Assembly (NCBI RefSeq): GCF_040111675.1
Contig: NZ_CP157794.1
Coordinates: 916,001-980,000, forward strand
Length of the DNA stretch: 64,000 nucleotides
Origin: Salinarimonas sp.
Lineage (GTDB): Bacteria > Pseudomonadota > Alphaproteobacteria > Rhizobiales > Beijerinckiaceae
Direction: 5' to 3'
Shown here piece after piece: positions 7,911 to 16,815 of the stretch (its first letter is position 1; each line of letters begins with the position of its first letter). A program made the translations under genes and the position numbers. The notes under the pieces are model-generated. The model saw only the letters and a list, made by a program, of their open reading frames with translations, made no database searches and was not told the origin of the DNA.

Positions 7911-8971
7911 GGCGTCTTCTCCGTGGCCGCCTCCGCAGCGTCCGCGACGGCGAGCGGCCAGCGCGCCCGCGCGGGCGCGTCGAGGCCGTCGATGAGCCCG
8001 AGCCGCAGCCGCTCGAGCCCGGCCCAGGCGATCATCGCGCCGTTGTCGCCGCACAGCGACAGCGGCGGCGCGACGAGGCGCAGGCCCGATTCGGTGGCGA
8101 GCCGCTGCAGCCCGCGGCGCACCCCGCCGTTCGCCGCGACGCCGCCGGCGACGACGAGCGCCGAGGGCCGCGGGGCGATCGCCTGGAAGGCGCGCAGAGC
8201 GATGCGGGTGCGGTCGACCACGACGTCGACGATCGCGGTCTGGAAGGACGCGCACAGATCCGCGACGTCCTGCTCGGAGAGGGGCGCGATGCGCTCCGCC
8301 TCGAGCCGCACGGCCGTCTTCAGCCCCGAGAGCGAGAAGTCCGGCGTCTGCCGGCCGATGAGCGGGCGCGGCAGGGCGAAGCGCTCGGTATCGCCGCTCT
8401 TCGCCATCCGCTCGACCTCGGGCCCGCCGGGATAGGCGAGGCCGAGCAGCTTCGCGACCTTGTCGAAGGCCTCGCCGATGGCGTCGTCGATGGTGGCGCC
8501 GAGGCGCACGTAGTCGCCCACCCCGCGCACGGCGAGGAGCTGGGTGTGCCCGCCGGAGACGAGGAGGAGCAGGTAGGGAAAGCCGATCCCGTCGGTGAGG
8601 CGGGCGGTGAGCGCGTGCGCCTCGAGATGGTTCACCGCGATCAGCGGCTTGGCCGAGACCAGGGCGAGCGCCTTGGCCGTCGTCAGCCCCACGATCACCC
8701 CGCCGATCAGGCCGGGCCCGGCGGCCGCGGCGATGGCGTCGACGCCGGAGAGATCGGTCCCGGCCTTCGCCAGCGCGCGGGCGACGAGGCGATCGATCAC
8801 CTCGACATGGGCGCGCGCGGCGATCTCCGGCACCACGCCGCCATAGGCCGCGTGCTCGGCGATCTGCGAGAGCACCTCGTTGGAGAGCACGGCCCCGCGG
8901 CCGTCCTCGGCGAGGCCGACGACGGCAGCCGCCGTCTCGTCGCAGGTCGTCTCGATGCCCAGAACCCGCAT
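7907..8971 (-). CDS. tsaD: tRNA N6-adenosine threonylcarbamoyltransferase TsaD
   Basis: The product is 354 residues. It opens [18 protein letters not shown] and has the metal-binding HxxxH (NHLEAH), the glycine-rich SGGHTQLL and [11 protein letters not shown]. TsaD transfers threonylcarbamoyl to A37 of ANN-decoding tRNAs with TsaB and TsaE. The start at 8971 fits the family N-terminus; an in-frame upstream start at 9055 adds unrelated residues. It is the first gene of a tsaD-gpsA-EVE run and is divergent from hemC. Confidence 0.96.
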   Translation of the reverse strand: MRVLGIETTCDETAAAVVGLAEDGRGAVLSNEVLSQIAEHAAYGGVVPEIAARAHVEVIDRLVARALAKAGTDLSGVDAIAAAAGPGLIGGVIVGLTTAKALALVSAKPLIAVNHLEAHALTARLTDGIGFPYLLLLVSGGHTQLLAVRGVGDYVRLGATIDDAIGEAFDKVAKLLGLAYPGGPEVERMAKSGDTERFALPRPLIGRQTPDFSLSGLKTAVRLEAERIAPLSEQDVADLCASFQTAIVDVVVDRTRIALRAFQAIAPRPSALVVAGGVAANGGVRRGLQRLATESGLRLVAPPLSLCGDNGAMIAWAGLERLRLGLIDGLDAPARARWPLAVADAAEAATEKTP

Positions 8972-9108
8972 GTCTCGCCCTCGATCCTCGCCCGAATCCC
9001 GCGGTCGCGCCGCGTATCGTGCCTTGTCCGAACTTCCGCGATCAAGGCGGGGCACCTATAGTCGCCGCCCGCGACGAAGGAAACGCGCGAGACGGAGAAA
9101 AGACCACC

Positions 9109-10050
9109 ATGGAGAACGGCGCGGCGCGCAAACCCGGCGCGGCTTTCGTCATCGGCACGCGCGGGAGCCCCCTCGCGCTCGCCCAGGCCCACGAGACCCA
9201 GAGACGGCTCGGCGCGGCCCTCGGGCTGGAGCCGGAGCGCTTCCCGCTCGAGATCATCAAGACGTCCGGCGACATGATCCAGGACCGCGCCCTCTCGGAG
9301 GCCGGCGGCAAGGGCCTGTTCACCAAGGAGATCGACCAGGCCCAGCTGGAGGGGCGCGTCGACGTCACCGTCCATTCCGGCAAGGATCTGCCCAACGACC
9401 TCCCGCCGGGTCTCGTCATCGCGGGCTTCCTGCCGCGGGAGGACGTGCGCGACGCCCTCATCTGCAAGGGCGCGTCCTCCTTCGCCGACCTCCCCGCCGG
9501 GACCGTCGTCGGCTCCGCCTCCTTGCGCCGGCAGGCCATGGTGCGCCGGCTGCGCCCGGATCTCGAGGTGGCGCTCCTGCGCGGCAACGTCGGCACCCGG
9601 CTCGCCAAGATCGAGGCGGGGGAATACGGCGCGACGCTGCTCGCCATGGCGGGGCTCAACCGCCTCGGCCTCGCCCACCACGCCACCGCCGCGCTCTCCG
9701 TCGACGAGTTCCTGCCCGCCGTGGCCCAGGGCGCCATCGCCATCGTCGTGCGGGAGGCGGACGAGAAGGCCCGCGCGGCCGCCGAGGCGATCTGCGACCG
9801 CGAAGCGATGATCCAGGTCGCGGCCGAGCGCGCCTTCCTCGCCGTGCTCGACGGCTCCTGCCGCACGCCCATCGCCGGCCACGCCACGATCGAAGGCGAC
9901 CGCATCCGCCTGCGTGGGCTCGTCCTGCGCCCCGACGGCTCGGAGAGCGTCGGCGGCGAGGGCGAGGCGCCCCTCGCGGACGCCGCGCGCCTCGGCGCGG
10001 AGGTGGGGCGCGATGTCAAGGCCCGGCTGCCGGCTGGCTTCTTCGGCTGA
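9109..10050 (+). CDS. hemC: Porphobilinogen deaminase
   Basis: The product is 313 residues. It joins four porphobilinogens into hydroxymethylbilane in heme synthesis. The N-terminal VIGTRGSPLALAQA, the active-site VHSGKDLPNDLP, GSASLRRQAMVRR and the cofactor-binding cysteine in LDGSCRTPIAG are visible. The ATG at 9109 is chosen because GGAG lies 14-17 bases upstream and the family start follows; an upstream in-frame ATG at 9019 falls in the divergent intergenic region. It overlaps hemD by one base. Confidence 0.96.
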   Translation: MENGAARKPGAAFVIGTRGSPLALAQAHETQRRLGAALGLEPERFPLEIIKTSGDMIQDRALSEAGGKGLFTKEIDQAQLEGRVDVTVHSGKDLPNDLPPGLVIAGFLPREDVRDALICKGASSFADLPAGTVVGSASLRRQAMVRRLRPDLEVALLRGNVGTRLAKIEAGEYGATLLAMAGLNRLGLAHHATAALSVDEFLPAVAQGAIAIVVREADEKARAAAEAICDREAMIQVAAERAFLAVLDGSCRTPIAGHATIEGDRIRLRGLVLRPDGSESVGGEGEAPLADAARLGAEVGRDVKARLPAGFFG

Positions 10051-10811
10051 TGGCGGGCGCCCGGGCCGCGCCGCGCGTTCTCGTCACCCGCGCGGAGGAG
10101 GACGGGCGCCGCACCGCCGCCGCGCTGGAGGACATGGGCTTCGCCCCGCTCGTCGCGCCGCTGATCGCCACCCGCGCCACCGGCGCGGCCCCGCCGCCGG
10201 GGCCGTTCGACGCCGTGCTGATCACGAGCGCCAAGGCCGCGCCGTTCCTGTCCGAGGCGCCGGTCGACATCGTCGCGGTCCCGGTCTTCGCGGTGGGCGC
10301 GCGCACGGCCGAGGCGGCTCGGGCGGCGGGGGCGCAGGAGGTGCGAATCGCCGAGGGCGACGCCGTCGCGCTCGCGCGGCTGGTGGCGGCGAGCCTGCCG
10401 AAAGGGGCCCGGCTCTTGCATGTCGCGGGTGAGGATCGCAAGCCGGAGCCGGCCGAGAGCCTCGCGCGTGCGGGATACGACGTCGTCGCCTGGGCCGCCT
10501 ACCGGGCCGCGCCGACGCCGTTGTCCGAGGCGGCGCGCGCGGCGATCGCGTCGGGCGCGGCGGGCGGGGCGCTGCACTATTCGCGGCGCAGCGCGGAGCT
10601 GTTCGTGGCGGCTCTCGAGGAGGCGGGGCTCGCGGACCGTTTGCCGCAGCTCGTCCACGCCTCGATTTCGCCCGATGCGGCCGATCCTCTGCGGAAGGCC
10701 GGGGCGACCCGGGTTTTCGTCGCGCCGCGGCCCGAGGAAAGCGCGCTCCTGCGCACTTTTGCGGACGCCGCGAGCGTGGCCTTTGGAGCAGAATGGCCGC
10801 AGGCGCGTTGA
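10050..10811 (+). CDS. hemD: Uroporphyrinogen-III synthase
   Basis: The product is 253 residues and would cyclise hydroxymethylbilane to uroporphyrinogen III. The family is poorly conserved. Here RVLVTRAEEDGRRTAAAL at the start, DAVLITSAKAA, FAVGARTAEAARAAG, the second-domain ARLLHVAGEDRK and a C-terminal ISPDAADPLRKAG fit it. Its ATG overlaps the hemC TGA (TGATG), giving tight coupling. The position right after hemC supports the call. Confidence 0.9.
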   Translation: MAGARAAPRVLVTRAEEDGRRTAAALEDMGFAPLVAPLIATRATGAAPPPGPFDAVLITSAKAAPFLSEAPVDIVAVPVFAVGARTAEAARAAGAQEVRIAEGDAVALARLVAASLPKGARLLHVAGEDRKPEPAESLARAGYDVVAWAAYRAAPTPLSEAARAAIASGAAGGALHYSRRSAELFVAALEEAGLADRLPQLVHASISPDAADPLRKAGATRVFVAPRPEESALLRTFADAASVAFGAEWPQAR

Positions 10812-10864
10812 ACCAATGCTAAGGTTCGGCGTGCCAACGACCGCTGCGACGGTGTAGACCGATC

Positions 10865-10937
10865 CCCGCCGCCGCGCGTTCGCGTGGCGCGACCCCGTGG
10901 CCCGCCGCCGCGCGTCCTGCGCGGCGCGACCCTGTGG
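10865..10937. repeat. Tandem 36/37-bp direct repeat
   Basis: Two adjacent copies, 10865-10900 and 10901-10937, start CCCGCCGCCGCGCGT and end GGCGCGACCC(C/T)GTGG, with few differences. They lie between hemD and the next gene, immediately upstream of its ribosome-binding site. The function is unknown; it looks like a local duplication. Confidence 0.75.
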
Positions 10938-10946
10938 AAGGACGAC

Positions 10947-12488
10947 GTGACGAAGAGACCCTCCTCCAAAGCGGGCCGTTCCGCTCGGTCCAAACCCGCG
11001 CGGTCCAAGCCGGCGACTTCGCAGAACCGACCGACCCCGTCCGCGGCGGAGGCGCCCGAATCGGCTGCGCCCGAGACGGATGCGCGCGAAATCACGTCCG
11101 AGGTAGAGAGCATGACCGCGTCCGAGGCGGCGTCGCCGTCGTCCGAGCCGAACACGATCATCGTCACCGACGAGGCGCGCGTCCTGCCCGCGCCGCCGGC
11201 CGCGAAGCCCGCGGGAGAGACGGCCGAGCCCCCCGGCGAGACCGCACGCGAAGCGACGCCGGTGGCCTCGGTGCCGGCCGTCGCGGCGAGGCCCGCTGCC
11301 GAGCGCACGCCGGAGCCGGAGCCGGTATCCGAGCCCTCGCCCGAGCCGCTCGCGACCACGGCGCCGAGCGGCGGCGCCGACGAGCTCGCCGCGGCCGCCG
11401 CGCTGGAGGATCGCCCCGGCGCCCCGCCTCTGCAGGAGCGCGGCGGCACGACGGGCGCGCTCGCGGCCGCGATCGTCGCGGCGCTCGTCGTCGCGGGCGT
11501 CCTCGTCGCCTACGACCTGTTCGCGCGCCCCGGCGCCGCCGACACCACGGCGCTGGAGGAGCGCCTCGCCGCCGTCGAGAGCCAGGCCCTGGCCGCCCGG
11601 GACGCGGCCTCCGAGGCGCAGGAGACGGCGTCGGGCGCCGTCGAGGCCGCGCCGGACGAGGAGCGTCTCGCCTCCCTCGAGAGCCGCATCGCCGAGGTGG
11701 CCGAGACCGCCCAGGCCGCGCGCGAGACCGCCGGGGAGGCGCCCGCCGCGGAGCGCATCGCCTCGCTCGAGGAGCGCGTCTCCGCCCTCGCCACGCGCCT
11801 CGACGAGGAGATCGCCCCCACGCTGCAGGGTCTCCAGCAGGAGATCGGCCGCATCGACGAGGCGACCCAGGCCGCTGAAGGCGCGCGCCAGGCGGTCGAG
11901 GCGGCGCAGGGCGAGATGACGTCGCTGCGCGAGGCCGTCGCCGCCGAGGCGCAGGCGACGCGCGAGGCCTATCTCGCCATCACCGCCGCGAACGCCATCG
12001 TCAGCGCGCTGCCGGCGGGGACGCCCTATGCCGGCGCCCTCGACACGCTGCAGGCGGCCGGCGTCGAGGACGCCATCCTCGAGGATCTCGCCGTCTTCGC
12101 CGAGACCGGCGCGCCCACGGCGGAGACGCTGCGCGCCGACTTCGCCGCCGTCGCCCCGGACATTCGCCGGGCGCTGACCCCGGAGGATCCGACGCAGGAC
12201 GGGGTCGGCTCGTTCTTCGAGGGGCTGTTCTCCCGCGCGGTGCGGGTCGAGCCGGTGGACGGGCTCGAGGCGCCCGGCGATCCCGCCATCGATCCCGTGG
12301 CGGACGTGGTGCGGGCTCTCGCGGTGGGGGACCTGGAGGCCGCCCATGCCGCCTTGCAGGCGCTGCCGGAGGACGCGCGCGCGGTCTCGCAGGCTTTCGG
12401 GGACCGGCTCGCGGCGCGCATCGCCGCCGGCGAGGCGGCTCGCGCCGCCATGGACCGGGCCCAGGCGGCGCTCGCTCCGCAGAATTGA
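10947..12488 (+). CDS. Mitofilin-like (COG4223-type) inner membrane protein
   Basis: The product is 513 residues from the GTG at 10947, which has GGAAGGA about 5 bases upstream. The N-terminal 150 residues are Pro/Ala/Glu-rich and cytoplasmic. They are followed by one transmembrane helix (ALAAAIVAALVVAGVLVAY), a long coiled coil (residues about 190-350, rich in Ala, Glu and Gln) and a conserved C-terminal domain. This layout, together with its place between hemD and HemY, is that of the alphaproteobacterial relatives of mitochondrial Mic60/mitofilin. A role in shaping or tethering the inner membrane is known for relatives. Confidence 0.85.
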   Translation: MTKRPSSKAGRSARSKPARSKPATSQNRPTPSAAEAPESAAPETDAREITSEVESMTASEAASPSSEPNTIIVTDEARVLPAPPAAKPAGETAEPPGETAREATPVASVPAVAARPAAERTPEPEPVSEPSPEPLATTAPSGGADELAAAAALEDRPGAPPLQERGGTTGALAAAIVAALVVAGVLVAYDLFARPGAADTTALEERLAAVESQALAARDAASEAQETASGAVEAAPDEERLASLESRIAEVAETAQAARETAGEAPAAERIASLEERVSALATRLDEEIAPTLQGLQQEIGRIDEATQAAEGARQAVEAAQGEMTSLREAVAAEAQATREAYLAITAANAIVSALPAGTPYAGALDTLQAAGVEDAILEDLAVFAETGAPTAETLRADFAAVAPDIRRALTPEDPTQDGVGSFFEGLFSRAVRVEPVDGLEAPGDPAIDPVADVVRALAVGDLEAAHAALQALPEDARAVSQAFGDRLAARIAAGEAARAAMDRAQAALAPQN

Positions 12489-12498
12489 CAAGGTTGGG

Positions 12499-12543
12499 CG
12501 GCGCTCGCGCCGCAAGAGTGATAAGGACGGCGCTCGCGCCGCA
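12499..12543. repeat. Pair of identical 16-bp palindromic repeats
   Basis: CGGCGCTCGCGCCGCA occurs at 12499-12514 and again at 12528-12543. Each copy can fold by itself (CGGCGC, TC, GCGCCG). They fill the short gap between the mitofilin-like gene and HemY and may form twin hairpins that set the ratio of the two proteins. Confidence 0.7.
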
Positions 12544-12567
12544 GGCTCGATCAAGGAAGACAGAGAC

Positions 12568-14841
12568 ATGTGGCGCGTTCTCTTCTATCTCGCCGTCGTC
12601 GCCGCCCTCGCCGCGGGGGCGATCTGGCTCGCCGACCAGCCCGGCCGGGTGGCCTTCGTCTGGCAGGGGGTCAGCTATTCCGTCGGCCTCGCGGTGGCGG
12701 CGGTGCTGCTGGTGCTGCTGGTCTTCGTCTTCCTGCTCGTCGAGGCCGTGATCCGCTGGCTGTTCAAGGCGCCGGAGAAGATGGCCGAGGCCTCCGTCAA
12801 CCGGAAGCGCCGCAAGGGCCTGCTCGCGCTCTCGCGCGGCATGGTCGCCGTCGGCTCGGGGGACGAGGGCGCGGCGCGCCGCTACGCCCGCGAGGCGCAG
12901 AAATACCTGCGGCCCGACGAGCCGCTCGTCCTGCTGCTGCGCGCCCAGGCGGCGCAGATGGCGGGGGACCGCGACGACGCCGAGAGCGCCTTCCGCGCCA
13001 TGGCCGAGAACGACGAGACGCGGGTGCTCGGCCTGCGCGGGCTCCACGTCGAGGCGCGCCAGCGCGGCGATCGCGACGCCTCGCTCGCCTACGCGCAGGA
13101 GGCCGCGCGCCTCGCGCCGGCGGCGACCTGGGCCAACGAGGCCGTGCTCGAATCGCACGTCGCCCGCGGCGACTGGACGGCGGCGCTCGACGTGGTCGAG
13201 CGCCGCGCCGCGCTCGGCCTGATCGACAAGGCCACCGCCAAGCGCCACCGCGCCGTGCTGCTCACCGCGGACGCGCTCTCGCGCGGGGAGAGGGACGAGG
13301 AGCTCGCGCTCCAGAAGGCGAAGGAGGCGCTGCGCCTCGCGCCGGATCTCGTCCCCGCCGCGGCGCTGGCCGGGCGGATCCTGTCCAAGCGGCTCGAGCT
13401 GCGCAAGGCGGCGAAGATCCTCGAGACCGCGTGGAAGACCACGCCGCATCCCGAGATCGCGCAGGTCTACACGCATCTGCGCATCGGCGATTCGACTCAC
13501 GACCGCCTCCAGCGCGCCGAGAAGCTCGCCACCCTCTCCACCTGGTCCGTCGAGGGCCGCCTCGCGCTCGCCCGCGCGGCGCTGGACGCCCGCGAGTTCG
13601 CCAAGGCGCGCCAGACGATCGAGCCGCTGGTGGGTGAGCGGCCGAGCGTGCGCGCCTGCCTGATGATGGCCGACATCGAGCGCGCCGAGCACGGCGCCAC
13701 CGTGAAGACGCGCGAGTGGCTCGCCCGCGCGGTGCACGCCCCGCGCGACAAGGCCTGGGTCGCCGACGGCATCGTCTCGGACCGCTGGGCGCCGATGTCG
13801 CCGGCCTCGGGCCGCCTCGACGCCTTCCAGTGGACCCAGCCGCCGCAGGCGCTGGGCGCGGTGGGCACGACCGTGGTCGATGCGGTGGTCGGCGATCTCG
13901 ACACGCGGCCGGACGACGCGCTCGCCGCCCTCGAGCCGCCGGTCTATCACGGCGCGACCCTCGCCCCCGTCGCCGAGGCGCTGCCGCCGCAGGTGGAGGA
14001 GGCGCAGATCGTCGCGCCCGCGCCGAAGTCGTCGGTGGAGCCCGCGCGGGCGCCCGAGCCGGCTCCGCAGCCCGAGCCGTCTCCGCAGCCCGCGCCGTCC
14101 CCGACGCCCGCGCCGGTCGTCGCGACGCGCGCGGTCGAGACCGGGGCCGAGCAGCCCGTGCGGCCGGCGCCCGCGCCCGCCGCGCCGTCCAGCTACGCCG
14201 CCCGGCTCGCGCCGAAGCCGGCCCCGCAGCCGCGGCCCGCGCCGCGGCCCGTGGCCGCGCCGGAGCCGCAGCCCGCCCCCGCGCCCGCGCCACAGCCGTT
14301 CGAGCCCGTGCGTCGGGAAGCGCCCGTCTCGACGGCCAAGCCGGCTCCCGCGCCTGCCCCGGCGCCCGCGCCGGCGCCTGCCGCCGCGCCCGTGCCTGCC
14401 GCGAGCGGACCCAGGGCGACGCCCGCCGCAGCGCCCTTCGTGGCGGACCGGCCGCAGGCGCGGACCGCGCCGGAGCCGACCGCGGAGCCCGCGCTGCACG
14501 CCGCCGCCTCGCCCGGCGCGACGGCTGCGTCGAGCGGAGCGTCGCCTGGCGCGTCCGAGCCGCTCCCGGCGCCCGAGGAGCCCGCCCGCGGCGCCTGGCT
14601 GCGGCGCGACACGGACGAGCTCTCCGCCGCCCTCGCCGCCGGGCGGCGGGTCGAGACGACGCCCGCGCCGCAGCCCGCCGCGCGCGTGGAGACATCCGTC
14701 GAGGCGCCGCACGCCGGCAACGGCGCGGCGGAGCCCGCCGCGACGGAGGAGGCGGAGGCCCCCGCCTTCGGTCGCCGCCCGCCGGACGATCCGGGTATCG
14801 AGGAAGAGCCCAAGCGCAGCCGCTTCCGCCTCTTCGGCTGA
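12568..14841 (+). CDS. hemY: HemY-like TPR membrane protein
   Basis: The product is 757 residues from the ATG at 12568, behind AAGGAAGACAG. Two N-terminal transmembrane helices (LFYLAVVAALAAGAIWLA and GLAVAAVLLVLLVFVFLLV) are followed by the HemY_N region (APEKMAEASVNRKRRKGL) and tetratricopeptide repeats to about residue 400. A very long Pro/Ala-rich tail (residues about 480-690) precedes a basic end. HemY proteins of this type are found beside hemC/hemD but are not the protoporphyrinogen oxidase of the same name. The long tail is unusually extended compared with relatives of about 400-550 residues. Confidence 0.87.
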   Translation: MWRVLFYLAVVAALAAGAIWLADQPGRVAFVWQGVSYSVGLAVAAVLLVLLVFVFLLVEAVIRWLFKAPEKMAEASVNRKRRKGLLALSRGMVAVGSGDEGAARRYAREAQKYLRPDEPLVLLLRAQAAQMAGDRDDAESAFRAMAENDETRVLGLRGLHVEARQRGDRDASLAYAQEAARLAPAATWANEAVLESHVARGDWTAALDVVERRAALGLIDKATAKRHRAVLLTADALSRGERDEELALQKAKEALRLAPDLVPAAALAGRILSKRLELRKAAKILETAWKTTPHPEIAQVYTHLRIGDSTHDRLQRAEKLATLSTWSVEGRLALARAALDAREFAKARQTIEPLVGERPSVRACLMMADIERAEHGATVKTREWLARAVHAPRDKAWVADGIVSDRWAPMSPASGRLDAFQWTQPPQALGAVGTTVVDAVVGDLDTRPDDALAALEPPVYHGATLAPVAEALPPQVEEAQIVAPAPKSSVEPARAPEPAPQPEPSPQPAPSPTPAPVVATRAVETGAEQPVRPAPAPAAPSSYAARLAPKPAPQPRPAPRPVAAPEPQPAPAPAPQPFEPVRREAPVSTAKPAPAPAPAPAPAPAAAPVPAASGPRATPAAAPFVADRPQARTAPEPTAEPALHAAASPGATAASSGASPGASEPLPAPEEPARGAWLRRDTDELSAALAAGRRVETTPAPQPAARVETSVEAPHAGNGAAEPAATEEAEAPAFGRRPPDDPGIEEEPKRSRFRLFG

Positions 14842-14872
14842 GGCGGCGCCGCACACGCGGCCGCGAAAAACC

Positions 14873-14905
14873 GCGCCGGAGGGGCGAAAACCGCTCCTCC
14901 GGCGC
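14873..14905 (+). terminator. GC-rich hairpin after HemY
   Basis: GCGCCGGAGG at 14873-14882 pairs perfectly with CCTCCGGCGC at 14896-14905 across a 13-base loop, about 30 bases after the HemY stop. The tail is not T-rich, so termination strength is uncertain, but the position fits the end of the hem operon. Confidence 0.5.
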
Positions 14906-14977
14906 TTGCCAACCGCGCCGCCTCCCGATATGAGGGGCGCCTCGAAAGCCCGCGGCGCCCCGGCGCCACCGCTTTCC

Positions 14978-15053
14978 GCCGCAATAGCTCAGATGGTAGA
15001 GCACGTCATTCGTAATGATGGGGTCGGGGGTTCGAGTCCCTCTTGCGGCACCA
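14978..15053 (+). tRNA. tRNA-Thr (anticodon CGT)
   Basis: The acceptor stem GCCGCAA pairs with TTGCGGC, followed by A and an encoded CCA. The D-arm is GCTCAGATGGTAGAGC, and the anticodon stem CGTCA/TGATG encloses the loop TTCGTAA, giving anticodon CGT for threonine ACG codons. The T-loop TTCGAGT is normal. A short T-run follows at 15055-15059. Confidence 0.96.
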
Positions 15054-15272
15054 CTTTTTCAGATCCGTCGATGACTGGGCCTCACGCGCGCATCGGCGCG
15101 CGACCGGCGCGCGCCGACAGGGGCCCCGTTAACCATCCGCTAACCTCCCGCCCGCACCCTGAAGCCCAGGACGATCGCGGCGCGACCCAGGGACAGGCCT
15201 GATCACCCTCGCTCCCGAAGGCGAAAGCCGGGCCGCCGCGGCGTCGATGACGGATGCGCGCGGGAGGGTGCG

Positions 15273-15383
15273 ATGGCGAAGCTTCTGATCGGGACCCTTC
15301 TGGGCGCATCCGCCCTCATCGCCTTCGCGGGCGTGACCGTCTTCGGCGTCGGCGCGGGGGCGATCGTGCTGGTCGCCCTGTAG
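15273..15383 (+). CDS. Small hydrophobic membrane peptide, 36 residues
   Basis: The ATG at 15273 has a GGGAGGG ribosome-binding site at 15262-15268. The product begins MAKLLIGTLLGASALIAFAG and consists almost wholly of one hydrophobic Gly/Ala/Val/Leu/Ile helix ending VLVAL. It ends 5 bases before the convergent nudC stop. The strong ribosome-binding site and the single helix support a real small protein; the function is unknown. Confidence 0.55.
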   Translation: MAKLLIGTLLGASALIAFAGVTVFGVGAGAIVLVAL

Positions 15384-15387
15384 AGGC

Positions 15388-16308
15388 TCACCCGCCCTCG
15401 ACGAAGCGCCGCACGAGGTGGTGCGCGATCGCCACCGGCGGCGGCACGCGCAGGCCCTGCGGGTGCGTGTCCGCCAGCATCAGGCGCACCTCCTCCCGGT
15501 CGAACCAGCGCGCGTCCTCGAGCTCGTCGCGATCGATGGTCAGGGCGTCGCCCTCGGCCTCTCCGACGCAGCCGAGCATCAGCGAGGACGCGAACGGCCA
15601 GGGCTGCGAGAGCGCGTAGGACACGGCCCCGACGCGCACGCCCGCCTCCTCGAAGGTCTCCCGCCGCACGGCGTCCTCTACCGTCTCGCCGGGCTCGACG
15701 AAGCCGGCGAGGCAGGAATAATTGCCCGTCGGGAACCGCGCCTGCCGGCCGAGCAGGCAGCGGCTGCCGTGCGTCACCAGCATGATCACCACCGGATCGG
15801 TCCGCGGGAAGTGCTGCGCGCCGCAGGCGTCGCAATCGCGCCGGAAGCCGGAGGCGGAGAGCCGCGTCGGCGCCCCGCAAGCGGCGCAGAAGCCGTGGCG
15901 CGCGTGCCAGGACAGGAGCGACTTCGCCAGCGCGAGGAGCCCGAGCTCGCGCTCGGGCACGAGCCCGCGCGTGCCCACCGAGCGCAGGTCGACGGCCTCG
16001 ACGTCCGGCCGCGCCGCGAGCTGCTCCAGCGCGTCCGCCCCCGTGAGGGTGGCGAGGACCGGCGCGCCGTCGAGCGTGCCGAGATAGGCCTGCGCCGCGA
16101 TCTCGACGCCCTCCAGCGCCGCGCGCGGATGCACGGCGCGATGAGTCCCGTCGGGGGCCCTGAACAGGATCGGCATGTCGCCGGAGAACAGCGCGGTGAG
16201 CGCGGCGGGGTCGTCGCGATGGCGCTCCAGCGCCGCGTCGCCACGCTCGCTCGTGTGGCGGACGAGGCCGCTCGTGGCGAAGCCGAGGGGCGGGGATGCG
16301 GGGGGCAT
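15388..16308 (-). CDS. nudC: NADH pyrophosphatase NudC
   Basis: The product is 306 residues, a Nudix hydrolase that splits NAD(H) and can decap NAD-capped RNA. The zinc ribbon is complete (FCAACG and CDACG, about residues 140-165). The Nudix box GFVEPGETVEDAVRRETFEE and the NudC-specific SQPWPFASSLM are also present. The HIT gene lies just upstream on the same strand with a 20-base gap, so the two probably form a nucleotide-housekeeping operon. Confidence 0.95.
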   Translation of the reverse strand: MPPASPPLGFATSGLVRHTSERGDAALERHRDDPAALTALFSGDMPILFRAPDGTHRAVHPRAALEGVEIAAQAYLGTLDGAPVLATLTGADALEQLAARPDVEAVDLRSVGTRGLVPERELGLLALAKSLLSWHARHGFCAACGAPTRLSASGFRRDCDACGAQHFPRTDPVVIMLVTHGSRCLLGRQARFPTGNYSCLAGFVEPGETVEDAVRRETFEEAGVRVGAVSYALSQPWPFASSLMLGCVGEAEGDALTIDRDELEDARWFDREEVRLMLADTHPQGLRVPPPVAIAHHLVRRFVEGG

Positions 16309-16328
16309 GACGTCTCTCCGGAAACGGC

Positions 16329-16760
16329 TCAGGCGGCGGCGAAGGCCGCGCGCAGCCGCTCGAGCAGCGCCTCGGCGGCGTGGGCGGGGTAGGGGGTGCG
16401 CGCGCCGGAGCCCCAGACGGGCCCCGGCCAGGCGGGATCCGACCGGAAACGCGCGACCACGTGGACGTGGAGCTGGGCGACCACGTTGCCGAGCGCCCCG
16501 ACATTGATCTTGTCGGGCCTCGCGATCTCCGAGAGGACGCCCGTCGCGATCCGGATCTCGTCCATGAGCGACCGCGCGTCCGCGTCGGACAGGTCCGTGA
16601 GCTCGCTCGCGCCCGCGCGGCGGGGCACGAGGATCAGCCAGGGAAAGCGGGCGTCGTCCATGAGCAGCACGGACGAGAGGGCGAGGTCGCCGACGGCGCG
16701 GGTGTCGCCGGCGAGGCGCGGGTCCAGCGCGAAGCCGGTCTCGGAATCGGAATCGGACAT
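16329..16760 (-). CDS. HIT-family nucleotide hydrolase/transferase
   Basis: The product is 143 residues with the histidine triad QLHVHVVAR at about residue 95-103, preceded by INVGALGNVV, which contacts the nucleotide. Substrates of this subgroup are usually dinucleotide polyphosphates or AMP conjugates. It lies upstream of nudC in the same direction. An ISAs1-family insertion lies 55 bases upstream of the start, in what may be the promoter region. Confidence 0.9.
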   Translation of the reverse strand: MSDSDSETGFALDPRLAGDTRAVGDLALSSVLLMDDARFPWLILVPRRAGASELTDLSDADARSLMDEIRIATGVLSEIARPDKINVGALGNVVAQLHVHVVARFRSDPAWPGPVWGSGARTPYPAHAAEALLERLRAAFAAA

Positions 16761-16815
16761 GGCGCGAAGGATAGAGCGTGGGCGCGCCCGCGGCTACGGG
16801 GCACGGCGCGCTGCG

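Noticed and set aside
9042..12569. 1175-residue open frame on the minus strand across hemC, hemD and the mitofilin-like gene
   Set aside because: It is Arg/Gly/Ala-rich with no family features and mirrors well-supported + strand genes; a shadow of high GC.
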